From NCBI GenBank assembly GCA_964371935.1, contig CAYJOT010000011.1, positions 1 through 21,756 on the forward strand: a stretch of DNA of 21,756 nt, in the 5' to 3' direction. The notes under the pieces are model-generated. The model had not been told where the DNA came from. It saw nothing but the letters and a program-made list of their open reading frames with translations, and ran no database searches. The stretch comes from JACQRW01 sp964371935 (GTDB lineage Bacteria; Patescibacteriota; Minisyncoccia; Sungbacterales; HO2-52-23). Positions 7,534-14,648 of the stretch are shown one piece after another. The position numbers and the translations under genes were made by a program. The stretch's first letter is position 1; each line of letters begins with the position of its first letter.

Positions 7534-9045
7534 TTAAATGAGCGGCTCCGGATGCGATTCCTGTTGTGGCTGTGATTGTTCGGAGGCAGAAGGCGCTGCG
7601 CCAGCCGTAGCACTTTGCGAAGGCGAGGAGCCCGCCGAAGATGGCACCTGCCCCAAGCTTGTCGAGGGGTTTTTCCGGAACAAAACCGCCTCCTCTTCCT
7701 CTTTAAGCATTCGCGCCACGTCATCCCGATGCATCGCGTATTTTTTGCGAGACGCCTCAACAATTCTTTGTTTATACGACGAATGCAGCGGCGGAAATAC
7801 TTTCAGGGTCTCGGCAGAAAACGGGTCGTACGTTTCGCCGTCAATCGTCTCTTTGATATAGAACTCCTGCATGCCAAGGTTGATCATATCCTTTGCTTTG
7901 AATACGGGCGTGAATTCGGTTTCAAGTTTTGCCGCATCATCTCCGCCAACCCTGAACGAGATCAGATTAGCCACGTTGCCGAGCACCGTGGAAAGCACCG
8001 CCGGGATCAATTGCGCCGTATACTGGTGCGCAACCGTCATATTGAGTCCATATTTTCTTGCCTCGGAGAAAAGATTGATGAACGAGCCCGTGACCAGGTT
8101 ATGAAACTCATCCACATATAGGTAAAAGTCGCTCCGTTCCTCCTCCGGCATCTCGGCGCGCGCCATGCCCGCCTGCTTGATTTTGGTGATGAACATTGAG
8201 CCAAAAAAACTTGAGTTCTCCTCGCCAATCTTTCCTTTTGAAAGATTGATGAGCACGATCTTTTTCATATTCATAAGCTCCTCCAGATCAAGCTTGCTTT
8301 CTTTCTGCGCAAAGATATTGCGGAGCATGGGCATTGATAAAAACTGTCCAAGCTTGTTGACGAGCGGCACAATGGCATCCGTATCGAATTTCTCGGACCA
8401 GTCCGCAAACTCAACCGCGAAAAACCGCCGTACCATGTCGTCAGTGATATATTCGATCACGCGCTGGCGGTACGGCCGGTCGGTCAGCATCGAGATCATG
8501 CCGCGAAGCGTGGCCTCGGGATAATCAAGCAGCGCCAGGACCGTAAAACGAAATACATGTTCAAGCCGCGGCGTCCAGTTGGCGCCAAACTGTTTTTCCA
8601 TGACCTCGATCAGCCCCTGCGCCATCTGATGTTTTAGTTCCACCGGCACCTTTTGCAGCGGATTGAACGAAATCGGATATTCGCCGTCAGACGGGTCTAT
8701 CAGCACCACGTCATCAATTCGCTCCTCCGGAATAAACTTCAAAATCTCCTCGATCACGTCTCCGTGCGGGTCAATAAAACAAAGCCCATAATGATACGCG
8801 ATATCTTGCCGTACCAACAATTCAAGCAATTTAGACTTACCCACGCCGGACTTTCCCACGATATAGACGTGTCGACGGCGATCTTTGCGCTTGATCCCGA
8901 AAATATATTTCTTGGACTCCATCGGCGCCTCGTAATTGGTGCGCCCGATGAACGATGCCTCCGCCGGATCAATCTGCTGATACACCGGCAGATCCGACGG
9001 CGGCGGCGCATATTTTGAAAGATGTATCCGTCCTTCTTTTGCCAT
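7534..9045 (-). CDS. VirD4/HerA-like ATPase, second paralogue
   Basis: A 503-residue P-loop ATPase of the same family as 3189-5183. Walker A is GKSGVGKS (64-71), then FIDPHGDVIEEIL (90-102) and Walker B FYLYVDE ending at 312-313, with AHQYTAQL following. It shares IPEER-DDVV, PISFNP, SEARKYGL and FISFRVG-type motifs with the first copy, but has no zinc ribbon. The tail (about residue 455 on) is Ser/Gln/Pro-rich. No membrane helix is present. The membrane-anchored protein at 11192-12559 may supply the anchor; in between are the regulator and a decayed gene. A -10 TATAAT (9052-9057) ends 6 nt before the ATG and a palindromic operator is at 9090-9129. Likely substrate is DNA, by family only. Confidence 0.9.
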   Translation of the reverse strand: MAKEGRIHLSKYAPPPSDLPVYQQIDPAEASFIGRTNYEAPMESKKYIFGIKRKDRRRHVYIVGKSGVGKSKLLELLVRQDIAYHYGLCFIDPHGDVIEEILKFIPEERIDDVVLIDPSDGEYPISFNPLQKVPVELKHQMAQGLIEVMEKQFGANWTPRLEHVFRFTVLALLDYPEATLRGMISMLTDRPYRQRVIEYITDDMVRRFFAVEFADWSEKFDTDAIVPLVNKLGQFLSMPMLRNIFAQKESKLDLEELMNMKKIVLINLSKGKIGEENSSFFGSMFITKIKQAGMARAEMPEEERSDFYLYVDEFHNLVTGSFINLFSEARKYGLNMTVAHQYTAQLIPAVLSTVLGNVANLISFRVGGDDAAKLETEFTPVFKAKDMINLGMQEFYIKETIDGETYDPFSAETLKVFPPLHSSYKQRIVEASRKKYAMHRDDVARMLKEEEEAVLFRKNPSTSLGQVPSSAGSSPSQSATAGAAPSASEQSQPQQESHPEPLI

Positions 9046-9089
9046 ACCGTGATTATACTATATCGTACACAAGAACTCCAGATTTATTT

Positions 9090-9129
9090 CTTACTAAAAT
9101 AACAGACGATCGTCAATCGTTTTAGTAAG
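9090..9129. promoter_or_regulatory. two-tier palindrome, site 2 (before the second VirD4-like gene)
   Basis: Outer arms CTTACTAAAA (9090-9099) and TTTTAGTAAG (9120-9129) are exactly centred on CGATCG (9107-9112), itself inside GACGATCGTC. On the minus strand TTGACG with a 17-nt spacer to TAAGAA overlaps the site. The TATAAT at 9052-9057 is 33 nt further on, so the site may act on either promoter. Likely operator of the PaaX-like protein. Confidence 0.7.
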
Positions 9130-9155
9130 TGCGGTAAAAAGACAAAATGCTTTCA

Positions 9156-9743
9156 TTATAGATTTTTGATAATGCTCCCCGATTTATTCACTGAAAGAAT
9201 ATGTACATAGGAAATTATCCCGTGTTGTCTCATATCAGTCATGAGGTCATCAGGAATCTGTACTTTCCCAATCCATACGCTTCTTTGTAGCATTTCAAAT
9301 CCCAGAGCAACAAGCTGTACGCGCAACCAATTACGTTTTCTTCGTTCCCGTTCCGGAACGTCAAAAGTCACAATAACCAGAGAGGTACTCTCCTTTTTGA
9401 TATATCGTCGACTCGGCAATTGAGTGGAAAATCGCGGATTTTCTTTGAGTCGCTCCAAATGCTTGACCCCGGCCTTTGTAATATGCCAATCAGAACCCCG
9501 CCCTTCTCCTTTTTTACTGACAAGACCGTCTCGTTTCAGACGATTCATCAACGAATAGAAGTTTTGGCGCTCGCGATATATATCTGTCCATCTTTTTTTA
9601 AACCCGGGCGGACCATGCACGATGGCACGTCTCATTTTCCGCACTGCCGTTCTGCGATCAGACAGTAATGTATCAATCAAATCAACGGTATCTTCGGCCT
9701 GTAGCTGCAGATAATCGAGTATTTTTTCCGTGAGCGTAGTCAT
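9156..9743 (-). CDS. PaaX-like transcriptional regulator
   Basis: A 195-residue regulator. Residues ~1-100 form winged-helix DNA-binding sequence (RQNFYSLMNRLKRDGLVSKK, then the wing GEGRGSDWHITKAG). Residues ~118-190 match the ferredoxin-like, Cas2-like domain of the PaaX family: SLVIVTFDVPERERRKRNW, then LRVQLVALGFEMLQRSVWIG, which gives FDVPE (127-131) and SVWIG (155-159). PaaX proteins are usually repressors; the effector here is unknown. An automatic pipeline may label it Cas2, but there is no Cas1 or CRISPR array and the N-terminal winged helix decides against that. The start at 9743 has a -10 TATGAT 6 nt upstream that overlaps the palindrome at 9753-9790, so autoregulation is likely. 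Similar palindromes sit before both neighbours. Confidence 0.82.
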   Translation of the reverse strand: MTTLTEKILDYLQLQAEDTVDLIDTLLSDRRTAVRKMRRAIVHGPPGFKKRWTDIYRERQNFYSLMNRLKRDGLVSKKGEGRGSDWHITKAGVKHLERLKENPRFSTQLPSRRYIKKESTSLVIVTFDVPERERRKRNWLRVQLVALGFEMLQRSVWIGKVQIPDDLMTDMRQHGIISYVHILSVNKSGSIIKNL

Positions 9744-9752
9744 ATTTTTATC

Positions 9753-9790
9753 ATACTAAAACGTCTGACGATCGTCCAGTGTTTTAGTAT
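9753..9790. promoter_or_regulatory. two-tier palindrome, site 3 (PaaX-like gene promoter)
   Basis: Outer arms ATACTAAAAC (9753-9762) and GTTTTAGTAT (9781-9790) are centred on GACGATCGTC. Minus strand: -35-like TGGACG in the core, 17 nt, -10 TATGAT ending 6 nt before the ATG. The operator covers the core promoter, as expected for autorepression. Confidence 0.72.
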
Positions 9791-9799
9791 CTATCATTA

Positions 9800-11131
9800 T
9801 CAGGCCACTTCATTCTGATAACACTGCTCGCAATACACAATCTCCGGTCTCTCCGGAGCATAGGAGGTTTCAAATTCATTGGGGCAATGGTTGGCAGCAT
9901 GAAAATGCGCGGTTTGGTTTTGGTAGATCTTGTTATCGGACTGCGCTCCGGCACACTGGCATGATCGGCGCCACAATTTCATCGGGTTTCGCTGGCTGAT
10001 CCGTTCTCTATGCCTGCAGTTGGGGCAGAAGCGCGGGAGCGGGATATTTTGGCGCCGGTAGAATTCAAGTTCTTGGTGAATAATCTTAAATGCAGTGGTG
10101 CATCCCGACGCCCATGGGTCGGGACTCCGACCCCGGAGGGCGTCGGAGCTGGTCTTGCATTCGATCACTTCGTTGAGAATGCTTTCGTCTGCATCCTTGA
10201 TGTGATCGGGCAGATCTTCTGATTTTATGCTGATCGTGTAATTTTTGACTTCGGGGTCTCGCCACGAATATCCTTTCTTCATTGCTCCTTCTCTATTCAA
10301 AGGAAAATATTCCTGCGCGATCGTCTCGTTATAGGCAAAGGGCAAGAGTTCGGGCTGGAAAAACTCGCCATCATAGAGTATGCGAGATCAAAACAATTCG
10401 GCCAACACTCGTAAACAAATTTTGAGTTACTGATTGGGATTCCTACTCCGGCCGCTTCGTAGGTAAGCTCTGCTCCTCCGCCCCAGCAAAAGTCATGGCA
10501 GTCCTTGGTCGATTGCAACCCCATTAAAAAGCAATAACGGCAATTTTCAAATTCATCAATAAAAAACGAATCCCGCACATTATGCGAATGCGTGATATAA
10601 TCGCCCGACACATTGGTGTTTTGCCTACCGTGCATATATCTTCGCGGATAAACAGAATGAAATTGTCTCGCTTTCGGGTAAAGCTCCTGAATGCTTTTGT
10701 ATGAACCCAGATTAATCTCCTGTATTTTAGCAAAATACGCTTCCCGCACATACGGGCGGTTGAAAATCATATAGCTTTTGTTATGGAGATTTATACAACC
10801 AAAACAATACGAACGCCCAACAAGGTCTTGAGAGAAATAAATGTTGTGGCTCTCGCTTATATGAGAGGAAAAAATATGTGCGAAGATATCAGACAATCAA
10901 AATTTTCATACCCTTGCTCAACATTCTTGATAACGCATGAATCAAACACTTCGCGCGAGCTTGTGATCCCGTTTCCATATGTAGAGTTTTCTGACAGTTC
11001 CGAATTAAATAGAAGATAACAGTTTTTTAAATCGCTTGCATTGTTGCAGTAATCAGAATTGATGAGCCGAAACGCCGAACGATTCAGTTTTCGGTTTTGT
11101 AGTTTTGGCAGGTTTTAGTTTCGGGGTTCAT
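9800..11131 (-). pseudogene. decayed paralogue of the Cys-rich CxxC protein
   Basis: Translated pieces in different frames match 5740-7497 in order. From the ATG at 11131 the frame reads MNPETKTCQNYKTEN then stop, like MQSETRICQSC but with the second Cys changed to Tyr. About 110 codons are then missing, and the match resumes at INSDYCNN in another frame. A further shift leads to the piece 10297-10896 (YCFGCINLHNKSYMIFNRPY). At about 10380 some 50 codons holding the second repeat unit are deleted, with a frame change, and the C-terminal piece 9800-10345 follows. That piece keeps CPNC, CQC, CPNEFETSY and CEQCYQNEV. A structured 46-nt element sits in frame at 10103-10148. Transcription from the promoter at 11143-11182 would still be possible, and the last 181 codons could in principle be translated alone. 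Confidence 0.85.
10103..10148 (-). repeat. palindromic element inserted in frame in the decayed Cys-rich gene
   Basis: Against the intact paralogue (ACGTCNKAYRLI) this copy has ECKT, about 16 extra residues, then CTTAFKII, so the insert splits the CxxC pair. The DNA folds as two hairpins (TCCCGAC/GTCGGGA and CTCCGAC/GTCGGAG) or as one long one (CCGACGCCC/GGGCGTCGG outside, GGGTCGG/CCGACCC inside). It is far richer in GC than its surroundings. It keeps the frame and resembles in behaviour the Rickettsia palindromic elements. Confidence 0.75.
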
Positions 11132-11142
11132 TGTGCTATTCT

Positions 11143-11182
11143 ATTACTAAAATGGTAGACGATCGTCAACTGTTTTAGTAAT
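11143..11182. promoter_or_regulatory. two-tier palindrome, site 4 (before the decayed Cys-rich gene)
   Basis: Outer arms ATTACTAAAA (11143-11152) and TTTTAGTAAT (11173-11182) are centred on GACGATCGTC. Minus strand: TTGACG, 17 nt, TAATAG, or TAGAAT at 20 nt, which ends 6 nt before the ATG at 11131. The promoter outlasted the gene it served. The site lies 9 nt beyond the stop codon of the membrane protein gene. Confidence 0.7.
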
Positions 11183-11191
11183 GCTATTTTT

Positions 11192-12559
11192 CTATTTTTG
11201 CAGGCCGGGCAAATCTGCGCCCTCCCCTTCCTCGCCGAAGATGGCAAGGCCCATGGGCGGACCGATCTTGCGCGCCTCTACCTTGCGAATGAGCTGGCTC
11301 GACATGATCGGCTTGGTCGGCAGATGGTAGATCGTGGCGACCGCTTCGGTATTGAGCACCATGTGCGAAGATTTCCATCCCCAGATGCCAAAATGAAATC
11401 CCTTGAGCTCCAAAATATTTTCGACAAATGTCTGCGGATAGATATAGCGCTCCCGATAATGCCGGTATATCTTGCGTTGTCGCGCCAGATAACGGCGTTT
11501 AGCAAATAGCGGCGGAATTTTTCCGAAATAGTAATCAACACGCGTTGCGGCACCTTTGTTATAAAAGAATTCATTGAATGCCTTGGAAGCATTTTGGTTC
11601 AAAGCAATGCTTACACCACGCCGCGCAAAATTCGAATCATATGCTTCAGGCGCGGTTATGTAGAGATAACGAAGCACGGTCTCAAAAGCCGGCTTGGCAA
11701 TGTTTTTATCAATCGCCTTGATGAGTTCGGCATCGCCAAATCCCGGGTAGAGCCGGGTCATTTGAGATTCGCCGAACTCCGTACTCACAAATCTTTGCGT
11801 ATTCTTTTCCTTAATGGCCTCAATTTCCGCCTCTCCTGCCTTCTTCCACCAATCCCCCCCAACCGGCCGGATAAGAATCTGCAGCCACAGTTCTTCCTGC
11901 GGGCCGCATTTGCCAAGCACCTCCAGCAGGGTTGCAAACGGATCAAGCCGGAAATCCTCTTCTGATTCTTCAAAATCAACATAAGTGCGGATCGGATAGA
12001 CATCAGATCTTCCAAGAATTGCGTCCTTTTTTCCAAGAATTGATTCACTGCCGAACAGGCGATGGGTTTTAATCACCTCGTCCGCGGTCGGCGGCATACG
12101 GTGGATATAATCGTCCGGCTCCTTGATCTCAACCAGTTCAAGATCCGGATAATGGGAGTAGAGCGCGGCCTGTACCATGGGCCAATTGTCTTTTGTTGCA
12201 CGCATAAAAAACCGGATCTCGCCGCCAAAACTGACAAGCTCCAAAGAGGACCATTTTGTTACCTCTCCATCCCACCATGTCTCCTTGATATTACCCGGAG
12301 CGTTGGTAAGCGCATGGATCGAGTCAAGCACCTGCTCCATTGCGCGGGGCGAGCGGAGAATCTCGCGCGGAATTTTCAGTTCAAACATAGACCACGCCAG
12401 ATGCCGGCGATACCATTCGCGAACATAGGCGAGCCACAAGGACCGGGCCAACAGAAAAAGGATCAGGAACATCCAAAGCCACCAGATGCTGATAATCCAG
12501 GAACGAAATAACGAGATACCGTCGAGCATGGAAGATATGAAAGAGTTGTCAAACTGCAT
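11192..12559 (-). CDS. membrane-anchored protein, putative partner of the VirD4-like ATPases
   Basis: A 455-residue protein with one clear membrane segment near the N-terminus (residues ~19-46, IISIWWLWMFLILFLLARSL) and then a large soluble part, presumably cytoplasmic, without cysteine motifs. I cannot name the family. Proteins of this type lie next to VirD4/HerA-like ATPases in CPR genomes in my recollection, and here the next intact downstream gene after the regulator is such an ATPase. Since that ATPase lacks the usual N-terminal anchor, this protein might dock it at the membrane; this is inference. The ATG at 12559 is preferred; a TTG at 12577 would add 6 residues. It lies 24 nt after the sigma4/HARE gene and is probably co-transcribed with it. 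Confidence 0.7.
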   Translation of the reverse strand: MQFDNSFISSMLDGISLFRSWIISIWWLWMFLILFLLARSLWLAYVREWYRRHLAWSMFELKIPREILRSPRAMEQVLDSIHALTNAPGNIKETWWDGEVTKWSSLELVSFGGEIRFFMRATKDNWPMVQAALYSHYPDLELVEIKEPDDYIHRMPPTADEVIKTHRLFGSESILGKKDAILGRSDVYPIRTYVDFEESEEDFRLDPFATLLEVLGKCGPQEELWLQILIRPVGGDWWKKAGEAEIEAIKEKNTQRFVSTEFGESQMTRLYPGFGDAELIKAIDKNIAKPAFETVLRYLYITAPEAYDSNFARRGVSIALNQNASKAFNEFFYNKGAATRVDYYFGKIPPLFAKRRYLARQRKIYRHYRERYIYPQTFVENILELKGFHFGIWGWKSSHMVLNTEAVATIYHLPTKPIMSSQLIRKVEARKIGPPMGLAIFGEEGEGADLPGLQK

Positions 12560-12583
12560 TTTAATTGGGAATGACAAGAAATG

Positions 12584-13627
12584 CTACACCAACACATACT
12601 CCTCGTTTTCCGTCTTGCGGAAAAGCGATTTATTCTGGAGGTTGAGAAGAATGGTCTGCGGCTTTACGGCGCGCTTCTCAAGCACAAGCTGGATCGCCTG
12701 TTCTTTAGAAAGCGGTTTATGCGCGCGCCTAAATACGGATACCAATACCTCGCGCACCGCTCCCGGCTCAAACCCCCATTGGGCAAGGCCGTAGAGTCCC
12801 CTGCCTACGAGCACGAAACGCTTGTCTTTGATCAGTTCGTTATGCACGGTTTGCGGATGGGCTCTGTGCTTGCTCCAACCAGCCCGATCAATAGCGGCTG
12901 CAACCTGCCGAAAGTGAAGCGGGGCACCGGATTTTGCAAGTGCGGCATATGCCTTGTCCTTTACCCCGGTCGGACTGATTGTGGGCCACGAAGCCAATCC
13001 GTACTCGCCATAGGGATTCTTGCTGATAATTTTTGAAGTCGCTACGTATGCTTCAAGCACGCGCTGTTCCGGTGTGTGCCCCATAATTTGCATCGAGTTC
13101 TCGGCCGCAATTTCATAGAGCTTTTGTTCCGAAACCGTAGCGGAAGTTTTTTCAAGATCGGCCGCAACGCCTGCGAGAACTTTTTCAACCGCGCCCGCGG
13201 TTGTGCGGTCAATCGTCCATCGTTCGTGATGGACATCGGTTTCGGGAATTCTGTGGAAAAGTTTGTTCAGCGTGAGCAGCAAGACAAGATCCCGATGATG
13301 TGCTTTATCAGCGCATTCGGCCAGGAACCGGTGATGAGCCGCGACATTTCCAAGGCCCGCAAGCCGTGTCTCAAGCACCTGGAAAAGCGGCTGCAACTCC
13401 GCGAGGTGTTCGTCTTTGCGCAGAAGTTTGAGCGCATCGGCCTCAATCTGGCGTACGCGTTCCCGCGTAATCTTATATTCCCCGCCGATGGATTCCAACG
13501 TAGCGACTTTTCCACCCCCAAGACCAAAACGCCGCCTAATCACATTTTGCATGCGGCGGCTGGTCAATTGCTTGAGAATCATTTTACTCGCTTCGCGTGG
13601 CGAAAAGGGAAGATTGATTTGGGACAT
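12584..13627 (-). CDS. sigma-70 region 4 plus HARE-HTH transcription protein
   Basis: A 347-residue protein with two recognisable DNA-binding or polymerase-linked parts. Residues ~19-70 look like sigma-70 region 4, with VIRRRFGL, TLESIGGEY and ITRERVRQIEADALKLLR, the region that contacts the -35 box. Residues ~221-290 are a HARE-HTH domain (SGAPLHFRQVAAAIDRAGW, then RFVLVGRGLYGLAQWG), the fold also found in the Firmicutes RNA polymerase delta subunit. A further winged-helix-like segment ends the protein (~290-347). Sigma region 2 is missing, so it cannot act as a complete sigma factor. It may modify polymerase or act as a repressor. It has its own promoter (13643-13671), whose -35 overlaps the secF stop codon, and probably leads the membrane protein gene at 11192-12559. 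Confidence 0.85.
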   Translation of the reverse strand: MSQINLPFSPREASKMILKQLTSRRMQNVIRRRFGLGGGKVATLESIGGEYKITRERVRQIEADALKLLRKDEHLAELQPLFQVLETRLAGLGNVAAHHRFLAECADKAHHRDLVLLLTLNKLFHRIPETDVHHERWTIDRTTAGAVEKVLAGVAADLEKTSATVSEQKLYEIAAENSMQIMGHTPEQRVLEAYVATSKIISKNPYGEYGLASWPTISPTGVKDKAYAALAKSGAPLHFRQVAAAIDRAGWSKHRAHPQTVHNELIKDKRFVLVGRGLYGLAQWGFEPGAVREVLVSVFRRAHKPLSKEQAIQLVLEKRAVKPQTILLNLQNKSLFRKTENEEYVLV

Positions 13628-13642
13628 AAATCTATTATTTCA

Positions 13643-13671
13643 ACAATACCATACTACTTTTTTCTTGTCAA
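13643..13671 (-). promoter_or_regulatory. promoter of the sigma4/HARE gene
   Basis: Minus strand: -35 TTGACA (13666-13671), 17-nt spacer, -10 TATTGT (13643-13648), start near 13636, ATG at 13627. The -35 overlaps the stop codon of secF. Confidence 0.7.
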
Positions 13672-14639
13672 TCCCGATGCTTTGATCCTCTCCAAGAGGG
13701 TCGAGACTCTCGAGAGCGGGACAGGTCATTCCAGATCACTAAAAGCGGACTCGCCACAAAGATTGACGAATAAGTCCCAAAAGCGACCCCGACGGCAAGC
13801 GCGAGCGAGAAATAATGCACGGTTGCGCCGCCAAAGAAAAAGATTGCGCCAAGCACCAGCAATACGGTCAGGGTGGTATTGATGGAGCGCGCCAGGGTCT
13901 CATTGACGCTCCGGTTTACGATTGACGCATACGATTCGGCGCCCTTGGTCTTGGCTAAGTTCTCGCGCGTCCGGTCAAATACTACGATCGTGTCATGCAC
14001 GGAAAAACCCATGATCGTCAGCAGTGCGGTGATGAAAAGCGGGTCAACTTCTATTCCCTTAAAATACCCCAAAACGGCGAAAAGTCCGGTCGGAATGGCC
14101 ACATCATGCACCAGCGTCGCAATGGCAACTACGCCGTACTTCCATGAGGGAAGAGGCGCGGAAACATGCCGAAACGCCCAGGTAATATAGAGTACGATCG
14201 TGACAATCGCGAGCGCAATCGCGAGCATTGATCGCCGGCGCAGTTCTGCCCCGATTGTGGGTCCAATCGCATCAAACCGTTTTTCGAGTACCTGGCCGCG
14301 ATCAGGCATTGTCGTTTTGAGCCGCCGCAGAATTTCCTGATGGGTATTTTCATCCACCGTTTTAAACCGGAGCAACATTCCTCCTCCGACGGACGTCGGG
14401 GTTCCTGCTGGTTGCACGATGACCGTACCGAGTCCAAGGCCGTCCAAAGCACGCTGGATCGTATCGGGCTCCGGGATATACGGAGCGCCGATGTCCCACC
14501 GAAATTCCACCTCAAGAAGCGACCCGCCGGTAAAGTCAACCCCCTCCTTCAAACCAAAAAGCAGAAAAGCCGCAGTACTGCCAAGCACAAGAAGTCCGGA
14601 TATTGTCAAATATATATATTTATGGCCGATGATATTCAT
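13668..14639 (-). CDS. secF: protein translocase subunit SecF
   Basis: SecF works with SecD at the SecYEG channel and uses the proton motive force to help draw proteins across the membrane. The 323-residue product has the N-terminal membrane helix (residues ~8-30), then GVDFTGGSLLEVEF (DFTGG at 35-39), a periplasmic loop of about 95 residues, and the C-terminal group of helices with FSVHDTIVVFDRTREN, the conserved SecF helix motif, and RSINTTLTVLLVLGAIFFFGG. Length is typical. It follows secD by 9 nt and is almost certainly co-transcribed with it. Start at ATG 14639; no clear Shine-Dalgarno. Confidence 0.96.
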   Translation of the reverse strand: MNIIGHKYIYLTISGLLVLGSTAAFLLFGLKEGVDFTGGSLLEVEFRWDIGAPYIPEPDTIQRALDGLGLGTVIVQPAGTPTSVGGGMLLRFKTVDENTHQEILRRLKTTMPDRGQVLEKRFDAIGPTIGAELRRRSMLAIALAIVTIVLYITWAFRHVSAPLPSWKYGVVAIATLVHDVAIPTGLFAVLGYFKGIEVDPLFITALLTIMGFSVHDTIVVFDRTRENLAKTKGAESYASIVNRSVNETLARSINTTLTVLLVLGAIFFFGGATVHYFSLALAVGVAFGTYSSIFVASPLLVIWNDLSRSRESRPSWRGSKHRD

Positions 14640-14648
14640 TTTATCTGT

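Noticed and set aside
9156..9743. CRISPR-associated Cas2
   Set aside because: The Cas2-like fold is only the C-terminal half; an N-terminal winged helix and the absence of Cas1 and an array indicate a PaaX-type regulator.
10783..11019. 78-codon plus-strand frame opposite the decayed Cys-rich gene
   Set aside because: It is the mirror of matched pseudogene sequence and has no features of its own.
13076..13882. 268-codon plus-strand frame across secF and the sigma4/HARE gene
   Set aside because: It overlaps two well-supported genes on the other strand and reads as Arg/Pro-rich sequence without domains; the same holds for other plus-strand frames.
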